Positions 6,897 through 16,055 of a DNA stretch of 64,000 bases are shown in pieces. The DNA is from JBBECE01 sp964574935. Lineage in GTDB: Bacteria > Pseudomonadota > Alphaproteobacteria > Rhizobiales > Devosiaceae. A model generated the notes under the pieces. It saw nothing but the letters and a program-made list of their open reading frames with translations. It was not told the DNA's origin and made no database searches. Position 1 is the first letter of the stretch; the number at the start of each line of letters is the position of its first letter. The DNA lies in assembly GCA_964574935.1 (NCBI GenBank), contig CAZNOZ010000008.1, positions 10,219 to 74,218 on the forward strand. The letters are read 5' to 3'. Made by a program: the position numbers and the translations under genes.

Positions 6897-8216
6897 ATGA
6901 TCATCGAGGAGCTCTTCAACCGCGCCAACATCGTGGATTTGAGCTTTTTCAATTTCCGCAACGCGATTACCGCCTGCTACTTCGCGGACCCGGACCTCAG
7001 GATCCTCAGGGTCAACGACAATTTCCGCTCCTTCTTCCCGGTGCTCGGCAACGTCTCCAACGCCTTCTTCCCCGACGTCCTCGAGCAGCTCGGCGTCGAC
7101 GCCGGAACGATCGAGAATTTCGCCTCCCAGATCGCCGAGCACGGGCGGGTCTACATTCCCCAGATCCCCATCAAGATCGATGGCAAGGACTGCGTCTACT
7201 CGCTGTTGTCCACCCGCACCCAGGACCCCTCCTTCACCTATCTCAACGGCGTCCAGGGCCAGTTCATCGACCGCACCGCCGAATGGGAGCTCAGGCGCGA
7301 ACGCGAGGAACTGCTCGAGCAGAAGCTGCGCGACCGGGAACTGATCGAGGAAAAAACCCGCGAGCTCGAACGCATCGCCGATCGGTTGGCCAAATATCTC
7401 AGCCCGCAGATCTATTCTTCGATCTTCTCCGGCAGATCCGAGGCCGCCGATCCCCTGGCGCGCAAGAACCTGACAATCTTCTTTTCCGATATCGAGAAGT
7501 TCACCGACATCACCGACGGCATGGAGCCCGAGCGGCTTTCGTTCTTCATCAACACCTACCTCTCCGAAATGTCGGACATCGCCATCGACTACGGCGGCAC
7601 CATCGACAAGTTCATCGGCGACGCGATCCTGATCTTCTTTGGCGATCCCGATACCGAGGGCGACCGCGAAGACGCGCTCAAATGCGCCCACATGGCGCTC
7701 AGAATGTGCGAGCGGGTCAAGGAGCTCGAACAGGTCTGGCACGAGAACGGCATCTCCAAGCCGCTCCGGGTCCGCATGGGCATCGCGACCGGCTATTGCA
7801 CCGTGGGGAATTTCGGCTCCGAGCACCGGCTCGAATACACCGTCCTGGGCTCGCCGGTGAATCTCGCCGCGCGCCTGCAGTCGGCCGCCGAGCCCGACAC
7901 CGTCCTGCTCTCCGAAGACACCCATCTGCTGCTCGCCGATGCCGCCGAGTGCACGCAAATGCCGGACCTGAACCTGAAGGGCTTCATGCGCCCGGTTCCG
8001 AATTTCCGCCTCGAGTCCCTGCAGGATCGCGGAGAGCAGGGCGGCGGCGAAATGCGCCGCGTCGGCCGCCACGTGGCGGTTTCGATTCCCGACCGCCGCC
8101 GCATTCGCGAGGCGATCGAGGAGTTGCGCCGCATCGAGGAGGAGCTCGCCTCGCGGCTGCCCGCGGAATTCGAGGAGGCGGCACCGGCCGCCGCGCCCCG
8201 CAAGCCCGAGGCTTAG
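6897..8216 (+). CDS. Class III adenylate/guanylate cyclase with N-terminal sensor-like region
   Basis: The 439-residue protein has an N-terminal region of about 130 residues with a PAS-like look (FADPDLRILRVNDNFRSFFP), a charged coiled coil (about 128-165), then a class III cyclase domain and a proline/alanine-rich tail. Metal-binding Asp are D198 (FFSDIEKFT) and D242 (KFIGDAI); the base-contacting Lys is K201; the transition-state Asn and Arg are N322 and R326 (VNLAARL). The residue that usually reads Asp in adenylate cyclases (GDxVN) is Ser319 here, so ATP or GTP preference cannot be called. It diverges from the 6S RNA and fau and has no membrane segment. Confidence 0.87.
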   Translation: MIIEELFNRANIVDLSFFNFRNAITACYFADPDLRILRVNDNFRSFFPVLGNVSNAFFPDVLEQLGVDAGTIENFASQIAEHGRVYIPQIPIKIDGKDCVYSLLSTRTQDPSFTYLNGVQGQFIDRTAEWELRREREELLEQKLRDRELIEEKTRELERIADRLAKYLSPQIYSSIFSGRSEAADPLARKNLTIFFSDIEKFTDITDGMEPERLSFFINTYLSEMSDIAIDYGGTIDKFIGDAILIFFGDPDTEGDREDALKCAHMALRMCERVKELEQVWHENGISKPLRVRMGIATGYCTVGNFGSEHRLEYTVLGSPVNLAARLQSAAEPDTVLLSEDTHLLLADAAECTQMPDLNLKGFMRPVPNFRLESLQDRGEQGGGEMRRVGRHVAVSIPDRRRIREAIEELRRIEEELASRLPAEFEEAAPAAAPRKPEA

Positions 8217-8253
8217 CGCACCAAACCCGCCGCCGTGCTCGGAAAATGCCGGG

Positions 8254-8628
8254 TCAGGCGCCGCCCACGCCGGCCTGTTCGAGTTCGCCCGCCAGCGTGT
8301 GGATGCGCTCGGCCAGCGCCGCGAACTGCCTGGCGTATTCGTTCTCCAGCTCGGCGTGCTCGCGGCCCATCGCCTCTCCGGCCTCGCCGAGGCCCTTGAG
8401 CTCGGCCTCCAGCTCGCCGACCCGGCGCTTGATCTCGTCAAGCTCGTCCATGGCCATGATGCCGGCCATCACCGCCAGCCTGGCGTCGCCGGCTTCCCGG
8501 TACTCGTTCTTCAATCCCTCGACAAAAACCCCGAACGACTTCGCCAGCTCCTGGACGTGGTCTTCCTGCCCGTCTTCGCACGCGATCCGGTAGCTGCGGC
8601 CGTTGACCTCGATGCTGACCTCCGCCAT
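8254..8628 (-). CDS. zapA: Cell division protein ZapA
   Basis: ZapA bundles FtsZ filaments at the division site. The 124-residue product has the N-terminal beta region (VSIEVNGRSYRIACEDGQED), the signature YREAGDARLAVMAGIMAMDEL and a long C-terminal coiled coil. It lies five bases downstream of a small coiled-coil gene (DUF4164) on the same strand. In many proteobacteria zapA is followed by 6S RNA and fau. Here a divergent cyclase gene sits between them. Confidence 0.9.
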   Translation of the reverse strand: MAEVSIEVNGRSYRIACEDGQEDHVQELAKSFGVFVEGLKNEYREAGDARLAVMAGIMAMDELDEIKRRVGELEAELKGLGEAGEAMGREHAELENEYARQFAALAERIHTLAGELEQAGVGGA

Positions 8629-8633
8629 GGCGC

Positions 8634-8930
8634 TCAGCCCTCTTCCTTGCTCAGCGCGGCGCGCACTTTTTCCATCGCCGCTATCAGCCGCCGGGAGACC
8701 TCGTCCGCCGTCTGATCGAGCCGGTTGGCGCGCGCCGTCATCCGTTCGAGGGCGTTGGCCAGTTGCGCGCGGTCATTGGCCAGCCGCTTGGCCTCCCGTT
8801 CGATCGCATCCAGACCGTCAAGGCGCTCGGCCGCACCGCGCACCCCTTGCTCCAGACGCTTGAGGGCGTCGTCGATTCCGGACACCGCGGAATCCAGCGG
8901 GCTCGGTCCGGACTCCTCTTGCACCGCCAT
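8634..8930 (-). CDS. DUF4164-family coiled-coil protein
   Basis: This 98-residue, almost entirely helical protein is rich in heptads (DGLDAIEREAKRLANDRAQL) and has no membrane segment. The family is restricted largely to Rhizobiales and typically sits directly upstream of zapA, as here. A division-related role is suggested by position only. I start it at the ATG at 8930 (MAVQEESG); the frame is open 23 codons further upstream but that stretch has no family character. Family assignment is by pattern and context. Confidence 0.68.
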   Translation of the reverse strand: MAVQEESGPSPLDSAVSGIDDALKRLEQGVRGAAERLDGLDAIEREAKRLANDRAQLANALERMTARANRLDQTADEVSRRLIAAMEKVRAALSKEEG

Positions 8931-9140
8931 GCTCTCCGCTCCCGACCGGGATGATTCTGCCCCCTCGCTAGCTAAGCGTATGCGGCACTCGAAAAGCAAC
9001 CGCGTTTGTGCCCGCCGGCACGCTCAGCGGTGGATTTGACTACGCACCAAGACCTGCTATTGCTGCCCGCCGGCCGACCCGAGCGATCCAGAAGCGGCCC
9101 CGAACCACCCCCGCACCGTTCCCACAATGGCAGTGACGCG

Positions 9141-11120
9141 ATGACCGATCGAGCCAAACACGACGCCATGGCCAATGCCATTCGCGCGCTCTCCATGGAT
9201 GCCGTGGAAAAAGCGGCGAGCGGCCATCCCGGCCTGCCGATGGGCGCCGCCGACATCGCCACGGTGTTGTTCACCCGGGTCATGAAGTTCGATCCGAAAT
9301 CCCCCAAATGGCCCGACCGCGACCGGTTCGTTCTTTCCGCCGGCCACGGCTCGATGCTGCTGTATTCGAGCCTGTATCTGCTCGGCTACGAGGACATGAC
9401 GATCGAGGAGATCGAGAACTTCCGGCAGCTCGACTCGAAGACCCCCGGCCATCCCGAATACTGGCTTTCCTCCGGCGTCGAGACCACCACCGGCCCACTC
9501 GGCCAGGGTCTGGGCAATGCCGTCGGCATGGCCATCGCCGAAGAAAAGCTGCGCGCCGAGTTCGGACCGGAACTGGTCGATCACTTCACCTTCGTGCTGG
9601 CCGGCGACGGCTGCCTGATGGAGGGCATTTCCCAGGAGGCGATCGCGCTCGCCGGCCACCAGAGACTGTCGAAGCTGATCGTGATCTGGGACAACAACTC
9701 GATCACGATCGACGGTCCGGTGTCGCTGTCGGACTCCACCGATCAGGAGGCCCGTTTCACCGCCAGCGGCTGGAACACAATCGCCATCGACGGCCACGAC
9801 CCCGACGCCATCGCGGGCGCTTTGGAAGCCGCGAAGAGTTCCGACCGCCCGACCCTGATCGCCGCCAAGACCACGATCGGCTACGGCGCCCCGCACAAGG
9901 CCGGCACCTCCAAGGTCCATGGCGCCGCCCTCGGCGCCGAGGAGGTGGCGGCGGCTCGCGAAGAACTCGGCTGGCCCTACCCGCCCTTCGAAATCCCCAC
10001 CGAAATCCTCGACGACTGGCGGCTCGCCGGGCTCAGATCGACCAAGCAGCGCGTCGCCTGGCAGGAACGGCTCGCCGCCGCCGACGCCGACTTGAGGGGC
10101 GAGTTCGAGCGCCGCATCAACGCCGAGCTCAACACCGCCTTCGGCAAGTCCATCGACGAGCTCAAGCACAGGCTCGCCGACGAGCAGCCCAAGGCCGCCA
10201 CCCGCGTCTCCTCGCAGAACGCCCTCGAAGTGATCAACGGCGCCCTGCCGGAAACCATCGGCGGGTCCGCCGATCTGACCGGCTCGAACAACACCAAAAC
10301 CTCCCAGCTCGAGCCCTTCACCCCCGACGACCGCACCGGCCGCTACATCTATTTCGGCATCCGCGAGCATGCCATGGCGGCCGCCCTCAACGGCATGACC
10401 GCCCATGGCGGCCTCATCCCCTATGGCGGCTCGTTTCTCACCTTCACCGACTACTGCCGCCCCTCCATTCGCCTCGCCGCCCTGTCCGGTTTCCCTTCGA
10501 TTTTCGTGATGACCCACGATTCGATCGGGCTGGGCGAGGACGGGCCCACCCACCAGCCCGTCGAGCATCTGGCGGCGCTGCGGGCGATGCCGGGCCTCAC
10601 CGTCTACCGCCCCGCCGACGCCACCGAGACCGCCGAATGCTGGCAGCTGGCCATCGAGGATCGCGCCGGCCCCTCGGTCATCGCGCTGTCGCGGCAGGGG
10701 TTGCCGGCGCTGCGCAAGGAATATGTGGCCGACAATCTCAGCGCGCTCGGCGCCTACACCCTGACCGGCGACGCCGACGCCGAGGTCGTGTTCTTCGCCT
10801 CCGGCTCCGAACTGCACATCGCCGCCGCCGCCTGCGCCGAACTGGCCGGCCGCAAGATCGACGCCCGCGTCGTCTCGGTACCGAGCTTCGAGCGCTTCGC
10901 CGCCCAGTCCGAAGATTACCAGGCCGAAATCATCGCCGCCCCCAGGGCGCGGGTCGCCATCGAAGCCGGAGTTGAAATGGGCTGGTGCCGCTTCATCGGC
11001 GACACCGGCCGGTTTGTGGGCATGCAAGGGTTCGGCAAGAGCGCCCCGGCGCCGGCCCTCTACGAGCATTTCGGAATCACCGTCGACGCCGCCGTTGATG
11101 CGGCCCTCGCCCAACTGTAA
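9141..11120 (+). CDS. tkt: Transketolase
   Basis: Transketolase moves two-carbon units between sugar phosphates in the pentose phosphate pathway, using thiamine diphosphate. The 659-residue length is normal. Visible signatures are AASGHPGLPMGAADIATVLF at the start, the diphosphate-binding motif (AGDGCLMEGIS, then WDNNSITIDG), and the second-half motif YFGIREHAMAAALNGM with the catalytic Glu. HDSIGLGEDGPTHQPVEHL also matches. The ATG at 9141 gives the family N-terminus; an in-frame extension back to 9006 is non-homologous. It heads a four-gene glycolysis/pentose cluster, followed after 53 bases by gap. Confidence 0.97.
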   Translation: MTDRAKHDAMANAIRALSMDAVEKAASGHPGLPMGAADIATVLFTRVMKFDPKSPKWPDRDRFVLSAGHGSMLLYSSLYLLGYEDMTIEEIENFRQLDSKTPGHPEYWLSSGVETTTGPLGQGLGNAVGMAIAEEKLRAEFGPELVDHFTFVLAGDGCLMEGISQEAIALAGHQRLSKLIVIWDNNSITIDGPVSLSDSTDQEARFTASGWNTIAIDGHDPDAIAGALEAAKSSDRPTLIAAKTTIGYGAPHKAGTSKVHGAALGAEEVAAAREELGWPYPPFEIPTEILDDWRLAGLRSTKQRVAWQERLAAADADLRGEFERRINAELNTAFGKSIDELKHRLADEQPKAATRVSSQNALEVINGALPETIGGSADLTGSNNTKTSQLEPFTPDDRTGRYIYFGIREHAMAAALNGMTAHGGLIPYGGSFLTFTDYCRPSIRLAALSGFPSIFVMTHDSIGLGEDGPTHQPVEHLAALRAMPGLTVYRPADATETAECWQLAIEDRAGPSVIALSRQGLPALRKEYVADNLSALGAYTLTGDADAEVVFFASGSELHIAAAACAELAGRKIDARVVSVPSFERFAAQSEDYQAEIIAAPRARVAIEAGVEMGWCRFIGDTGRFVGMQGFGKSAPAPALYEHFGITVDAAVDAALAQL

Positions 11121-11173
11121 AAGGCCTCCAGGCACATTCTGAGGCCCTCAGGCCACGATCCACGGAGTCTCCC

Positions 11174-12181
11174 ATGCCCACACGCGTGGCGATCAACGGC
11201 TTTGGCCGCATTGGACGCAACATCGTGCGCGCCATTTTCGAATCCGGCCGCACCGACATCGAAGTGGTGGCGCTCAACGATCTCGGCCCGGTCGAGACCA
11301 ACGCCCACCTCATCCGCTACGATTCGGTGCACGGCAAGTTCCCCGGCGAGGTCACCGTCAAGGGCGACTCGATCGATATCGGGCGCGGCCCCATCAAGGC
11401 GCTTGCCGAGCGCGACCCCGCGGCCCTTCCCTGGGCCGAACTCGGCGTCGAGATCGCGCTCGAATGCACCGGCCGCTTCACCGCCCGCGACCAGGCCGCC
11501 GCCCATCTCGAGGCCGGCGCCGCCCGCACCATCGTCTCCGCGCCGTCCAAGGGCGCCGACATCACCGTCGTCTACGGCGTCAACCACGCCGACATAAGTG
11601 CCGAGCACAAGGTGATCTCCTGCGGCTCGTGCACCACCAACTGCCTGGTGCCGGTCGCCAAGGTCCTCAACGACGCCTTCGGCATCGAGATGGGCTACAT
11701 GACCACCATCCATTCCTATACCGGCGACCAGCCGACCCTCGACACGCTGCACAAGGACCTCTACCGGGCCCGCGCCGCCGCCATGTCGATGATCCCCACC
11801 TCGACCGGGGCCGCCCGCGCCGTCGGCATCGTCCTGCCCGAACTCGCCGGCAAGCTCGATGGCTCGGCGATCCGGGTTCCGACCCCCAACGTCTCGGCCG
11901 TCGACTTCAAGTTCGTCGCCGCCCGCGACGTCACCGTCGAGGCGGTCAACGACGCGGTCAAAGCCGCCGCCGAGGGCGCGCTCAAGGGTATCCTCGACTA
12001 CGACCCCGAGCCCAAGGTCTCGATCGATTTCAACCACGACCCGCATTCGTCGAACTTCGCCGCCGCCCAGACCAAGGTGATCTCCAACCGCCTGGTCCGC
12101 GTGATGAGCTGGTATGACAACGAATGGGGCTTCTCCAACCGCATGGCCGACGTCGCCGTCGCGGTCGGCAAGACCCTCTGA
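11174..12181 (+). CDS. gap: Glyceraldehyde-3-phosphate dehydrogenase
   Basis: The enzyme oxidises glyceraldehyde 3-phosphate to 1,3-bisphosphoglycerate with NAD(P). The 335 residues include the Rossmann start VAINGFGRIGRNIVRA, the active-site Cys in ISCGSCTTNCLVPV, the catalytic His region (TTIHSYTGDQ) and WYDNEWGFSNRM at the C-terminus. It sits between tkt and pgk, eight bases before pgk, so co-transcription is very likely. A GGAG-type ribosome-binding site precedes the ATG. Confidence 0.97.
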   Translation: MPTRVAINGFGRIGRNIVRAIFESGRTDIEVVALNDLGPVETNAHLIRYDSVHGKFPGEVTVKGDSIDIGRGPIKALAERDPAALPWAELGVEIALECTGRFTARDQAAAHLEAGAARTIVSAPSKGADITVVYGVNHADISAEHKVISCGSCTTNCLVPVAKVLNDAFGIEMGYMTTIHSYTGDQPTLDTLHKDLYRARAAAMSMIPTSTGAARAVGIVLPELAGKLDGSAIRVPTPNVSAVDFKFVAARDVTVEAVNDAVKAAAEGALKGILDYDPEPKVSIDFNHDPHSSNFAAAQTKVISNRLVRVMSWYDNEWGFSNRMADVAVAVGKTL

Positions 12182-12189
12182 CCGCCGCC

Positions 12190-13392
12190 ATGCCGGACTT
12201 CCGCACCCTCGACGATTTCGATCTGCACGGCAAAACCGTTCTCGTGCGGGCCGACTTCAACGTCCCGGTCGAGGCCGGCAAAGTCACCGATCTGACCCGC
12301 ATCGAGCGCTCGCTGCCGACCATCCAGGCAATCTCCGGGGCCGGCGGCAAGACGGTGATCCTGAGCCATTTCGGCCGCCCCAAGGGCGCCCCGGACCCGG
12401 AATTTTCGCTCGCCACGGTCCTGCCCGCCCTCAACAAGGCGCTCGGCCGCAAGGCGATCTTCGTCGACACCGACTGGAACGACCTCGCCGCCGCCAAAAT
12501 GGCAATCGCCGACGCCGAGCCGAGCGCCGTGATCTTGTTGCAGAACACGCGCTTTCACCCCGGCGAGACGAACAACGACCCCGACCTCGCCGCCCGCATG
12601 GCGTCCCTGGGCGACATCTACGTCAACGACGCCTTTTCCGCCGCCCACCGGGCCCACGCCTCCACCGAAGCGATCGCCCATCTTCTGCCGGCCGCCGCCG
12701 GCCGCGCCATGCAGGCCGAGCTCGAGGCGCTGGAGGCCGGCCTCGGCCATCCGAAAAAGCCGGTCATCGCCATCGTCGGCGGCGCCAAGGTGTCCACCAA
12801 GATCGCCGTGCTCGAGCACCTTGTCGAAAAGGTCGAGGCGCTGGTCATCGGTGGCGGCATGGCCAACACCTTCCTGTTTGCCGAGGGCATCGGCATTGGC
12901 CGCTCGCTGTGCGAGAAGGACCAGGCGGATGTCGCCCGGCGCATCTACGACCGCGCCGCCGAACTCAACTGCGCCATCATCCTGCCGGTGGACGGGGTGG
13001 TCGCCTGGCACCTCGAGGCCGGCGCCCCCAGCCGCGTCTACGGCATCGAGGCGATCGACGGCGACGGCATGGTTGTCGACGTCGGCCCGCATTCGATCGA
13101 TCGCATCAGGGGCGCCATCGACGAGGCGGCGACCCTCGTGTGGAACGGCCCCCTGGGGGTCTTCGAAATGCCCCCCTTCGACGCCGCCACTCTCGATATC
13201 GCCCGCTACGCCGCCGCCCGCACCAGGGCCGGCAAGCTGGTCTCGGTGGCCGGGGGCGGCGACACCGTCGCCGCCCTCGCCCGGGCCGGCGTCACCGAGG
13301 ATTTCACCTATGTTTCGGCCGCCGGCGGCGCCTTCCTGGAATGGATGGAGGGCCGCCCGCTGCCCGGCGTCGAGGCGCTGAAAACCGCATAG
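12190..13392 (+). CDS. pgk: Phosphoglycerate kinase
   Basis: The enzyme makes ATP from 1,3-bisphosphoglycerate. The 400-residue length is standard. Family blocks include GKTVLVRADFNVPVEAGKV, ILSHFGRPKG, LLQNTRFHPGET, VNDAFSAAHRAHAS, AIVGGAKVSTKIAVLE and the C-terminal nucleotide motif VSVAGGGDTVAAL. The ATG at 12190 gives the expected N-terminus and lies eight bases after gap. The upstream extension of this frame is inside gap and is not real. Confidence 0.97.
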   Translation: MPDFRTLDDFDLHGKTVLVRADFNVPVEAGKVTDLTRIERSLPTIQAISGAGGKTVILSHFGRPKGAPDPEFSLATVLPALNKALGRKAIFVDTDWNDLAAAKMAIADAEPSAVILLQNTRFHPGETNNDPDLAARMASLGDIYVNDAFSAAHRAHASTEAIAHLLPAAAGRAMQAELEALEAGLGHPKKPVIAIVGGAKVSTKIAVLEHLVEKVEALVIGGGMANTFLFAEGIGIGRSLCEKDQADVARRIYDRAAELNCAIILPVDGVVAWHLEAGAPSRVYGIEAIDGDGMVVDVGPHSIDRIRGAIDEAATLVWNGPLGVFEMPPFDAATLDIARYAAARTRAGKLVSVAGGGDTVAALARAGVTEDFTYVSAAGGAFLEWMEGRPLPGVEALKTA

Positions 13393-13403
13393 GGTTCGAA
13401 CCG

Positions 13404-14309
13404 ATGTCCCAGACCGCCGCCATTCTCGACAACTACGCCGGCGAAAGCCCCGGCCTCATCGCCAATCTCGCCCGGTTCCTCAACGCCGGGGCGCTGGCCG
13501 GCACCGGCAAGCTCGTCATCCTGCCCGTCGATCAGGGGGTCGAACACGGCCCCGGCGCCTCCTTCGCCCCCAATCCCGACGGCTACGACCCCGCCTATCA
13601 CGTCCAGCTGGCCATCGACGGGGGCCTCAGCGGTTTCGCCTGCCCGCTCGGCATGATGGAGGTGTGCGCCCCGCTCGCCCTCGACCGCGTCCCGCGCCTC
13701 TTGAAGCTCAACTCCGCCACTGTGCTCACCAAAGTCCAGGACCAGTCGATCATGGCCTCCCCCCGCGACGCCCTGCGCCTGGGCTGCCAAGGGATCGGGC
13801 TGACCATCTATCCGGGTGCCGACAAGTTCGAGGAGATGCTCGAGGAAGCCCGCGAACTGGTCGCCGAGGCCCGCGCCCTTTCCCTGCCGACCTTCATCTG
13901 GGCCTATCCGCGCGGCGGCACCCTGACCAAGGACGGCGAGACCGCCCTCGACGTGAGCGCCTATGCGGCCTATGTCGCCGCTTCCGTCGGCGCCCATGTC
14001 ATCAAGCTCAAGCCGCCCACCGCCCATATCGAGCTCACCAACGCCGGCCCGGCCTATGCCGACTGGGCGCCGAACTCGACCCTCCCCGAGCGTATCGCGC
14101 ACATTCGACAGGCCGCCTATGCCGGCCGGCGGATCGTCATTTTCTCCGGTGGCGCCCGCAAGGACGACGCCGCGCTGCTCGAGGAGGTCGCCGCCATCCA
14201 CCAGGGCGGCGGCTTCGGCTCGATCATCGGCCGCAACGTCTTCCAGCGTCCGCGCGCCGAAGCCCTGGCGCTCATCGGCAAGATCATCGCCATCTACGCC
14301 GCGTCCTGA
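13404..14309 (+). CDS. Class I fructose-bisphosphate aldolase (DhnA/FbaB type)
   Basis: This Schiff-base aldolase cleaves fructose 1,6-bisphosphate without metal. The 301-residue product belongs to the DhnA/FbaB group: ILPVDQGVEHGPGASFAPNP near residue 40, a beta-barrel pattern, and AAYVAASVGAHVIKLKPP, whose first Lys in VIKLK is the likely Schiff-base residue. The phosphate-binding end reads IVIFSGGARKDDAALLEEV and GGGFGSIIGRNVFQRP. It follows pgk by 11 bases and closes the tkt-gap-pgk-fba cluster. The symbol is left open because fbaB and fba are both used for this family. Confidence 0.93.
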   Translation: MSQTAAILDNYAGESPGLIANLARFLNAGALAGTGKLVILPVDQGVEHGPGASFAPNPDGYDPAYHVQLAIDGGLSGFACPLGMMEVCAPLALDRVPRLLKLNSATVLTKVQDQSIMASPRDALRLGCQGIGLTIYPGADKFEEMLEEARELVAEARALSLPTFIWAYPRGGTLTKDGETALDVSAYAAYVAASVGAHVIKLKPPTAHIELTNAGPAYADWAPNSTLPERIAHIRQAAYAGRRIVIFSGGARKDDAALLEEVAAIHQGGGFGSIIGRNVFQRPRAEALALIGKIIAIYAAS

Positions 14310-14403
14310 GCGCGCCGCTGCCCGGGCTCACCGCGCCGGCCCCTTGCGCGGGGACCTTTTGTCGCCCAATTTCGACCGCAAATAGCGCGCTTCGGGGGCC
14401 GTC

Positions 14404-15018
14404 ATGCAGCCTGAGCTCTATCTGATCACCCCGCCCGATCCCGGCGCCGACTTCGCCGACGCATTTGATTCCGCCCTCGGCGCGGCGCCGGTCGCCGCCT
14501 GCCTCATCCAGCGCGGCGCCTCCGACCCGGCCGCTTACGAAGCGCGCGCCAGAGCGCTCATCCCCATCGCCCAGCGCCACGGCGCCGCCGCCCTCCTCGA
14601 CAACGCGCCGGACCTGGCCCGGACCCTGGCCGCTGACGGGGTGCATGTGAGCGGCGGCATTGACGCGGTCAAATCCGCGATCTCTTCCCTCAAACCCGAC
14701 CTCATCGTCGGGGCCGGCGCCATCGCCAGCCGCCACGACGCCATGCAGGCCGCCGAGGCGGGCGCCGATTACGTCTTCTTCGGCTCCCTGGGCACCGCCC
14801 CCGCCGACGAGAAACTGCGCGAGATCGCCCGCTGGTGGGTCGAGGCCGTCGAAGTCCCGGCCGTCTTCTTCGCCGGTGACGCCGGCGACGCCGGCCCCGG
14901 CCCCGACGACCCGCAATGCGAGTTCGTCGCCCTGCGCGGCTCGGTCTGGGACGCCCCCGGCGGTCCCGCCACCGCCCTCGCCGCGTTCGCCAGAACCGGC
15001 CGCCGGGGGGCCGCATGA
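14404..15018 (+). CDS. Thiamine-phosphate synthase-like protein (ThiE/TenI superfamily)
   Basis: This 204-residue TIM-barrel protein resembles thiamine-phosphate synthase: MQPELYLITPPD at the start, AALLDNAPDLARTLAADGVH in the middle, VGAGAIASRHDAMQAAEAGADYVFFGSLG at the end (a ThiE-like phosphate site). Several usual ThiE substrate residues around the pyrimidine site are not obvious, and the LRxK motif is replaced by LIQRG, so it may be a divergent paralogue of unknown substrate. It follows the aldolase gene by 94 bases and overlaps the next gene as ATGA, so those two are probably translated together. Confidence 0.7.
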   Translation: MQPELYLITPPDPGADFADAFDSALGAAPVAACLIQRGASDPAAYEARARALIPIAQRHGAAALLDNAPDLARTLAADGVHVSGGIDAVKSAISSLKPDLIVGAGAIASRHDAMQAAEAGADYVFFGSLGTAPADEKLREIARWWVEAVEVPAVFFAGDAGDAGPGPDDPQCEFVALRGSVWDAPGGPATALAAFARTGRRGAA

Positions 15019-16055
15019 ACCGGCCCGCCTCCCTTCTGGTTGCCGCGGCCCTGGTGGCCGGCCCCGCCCTTGCCCAACGGGCGACCGAGCCGCCGCCGCC
15101 CCTGCCGGTCGCCACCGGCTCCGAGCAGACCGACCAGGCCCTCGACATCTCGCGCCGGTTCTTCGGCCCCCAGCTGCCTGTTGACGAGGCCTTCGGCGCC
15201 TATCAGCGCGGCTACTATCTGACCGCCCTCGCCCTCGCCCTGCCCCGCGCCGAGGCCGACGACGCCGCGGCCCAGACCTTGATCGGCGAATTGTATGCCA
15301 ACGGCCTGGGGGTGCCCGAAAACGCCGCCCGCGCCTCCTCTTGGTACGCGCTTGCCGACAAGAACGGCGACATCCGGGCCACCTTCCGCCTCGCCATGGC
15401 CTACCAGCAGGGCAACGGTGTGCCGCAGAATCGCGAGCGCGCCGCCGAACTCATCGAGAAGGCCGCCGCCGCCGGGCATCTGGGCGCCAAATACAACCTG
15501 GCGTTGCTTTACATCGAGGGCCGCTATGTCGCCCCCGACACCAACCGCGCCGCCGAGCTGCTGCGCGAGACCGCCGAGGCCGGGCTCGCCGCGGCGCAGT
15601 ACGACTATGGGACGCTGCTCATGCAGGGCGCCGGCGTGCCACCCGATCCCGATCAGGGCGCCCGCTATATCGGCCTTGCCGCCGCCAGCGGCGACATCGC
15701 CGCCCAGATCGAATACGCGACCCTGCTCTATCTCGGCCGGGGCGTGCCGAAGAGCCCCGCGCTCGCCGCCGTGTGGTATCGCGCCGCCGCCGAGACCGGC
15801 AATCCGGTCGCCCAGGTGCGCCTGGCCAAGCTCCTCGCAGCCGGCGACGGGGTCGAGCGCGATCTCGTCGAGGCCGCCATGTGGCGGTCCCTGGCCCGCC
15901 GCCAGGGTTTGGTCGACGACAAGCTCAACGCGGCCCTGGCATCTCTGAGCCCCGAAGAGGAAGCCCGCGCCGAGGAACGCGCCCGTTTCTGGCCCAACCG
16001 CCCGCCGCTCAACACCACCGCCTCCGGCAACACCGCGCCGGCGCCCTCCGGCTAG
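15015..16055 (+). CDS. Exported Sel1-repeat (TPR-like) protein
   Basis: The 346-residue product has a cleavable signal peptide (cut near GPALAQR) followed by about six Sel1-like repeats of 36 residues, for example AQTLIGELYANGLGVPENAA, then ATFRLAMAYQQGNGVPQNRE and AQYDYGTLLMQGAGVPPDPD. Such helical solenoids mediate protein contacts, often in the periplasm. The ATG at 15015 overlaps the preceding stop codon. The C-terminus is a short Pro/Asn-rich tail, and its stop codon overlaps the convergent rhomboid-like gene by four bases. The binding partner is unknown. Confidence 0.85.
   Translation: MNRPASLLVAAALVAGPALAQRATEPPPPLPVATGSEQTDQALDISRRFFGPQLPVDEAFGAYQRGYYLTALALALPRAEADDAAAQTLIGELYANGLGVPENAARASSWYALADKNGDIRATFRLAMAYQQGNGVPQNRERAAELIEKAAAAGHLGAKYNLALLYIEGRYVAPDTNRAAELLRETAEAGLAAAQYDYGTLLMQGAGVPPDPDQGARYIGLAAASGDIAAQIEYATLLYLGRGVPKSPALAAVWYRAAAETGNPVAQVRLAKLLAAGDGVERDLVEAAMWRSLARRQGLVDDKLNAALASLSPEEEARAEERARFWPNRPPLNTTASGNTAPAPSG

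Noticed and set aside
9057..11135. A 692-codon frame antisense to transketolase
   Set aside because: The product is Gly-rich low-complexity text; the plus-strand transketolase is unambiguous.
11060..14201. Long antisense frames opposite tkt, gap, pgk and fba
   Set aside because: They contain Gly/Val/Asp-rich non-protein text typical of reverse reading in high-GC genes; the plus-strand enzymes explain the region fully.
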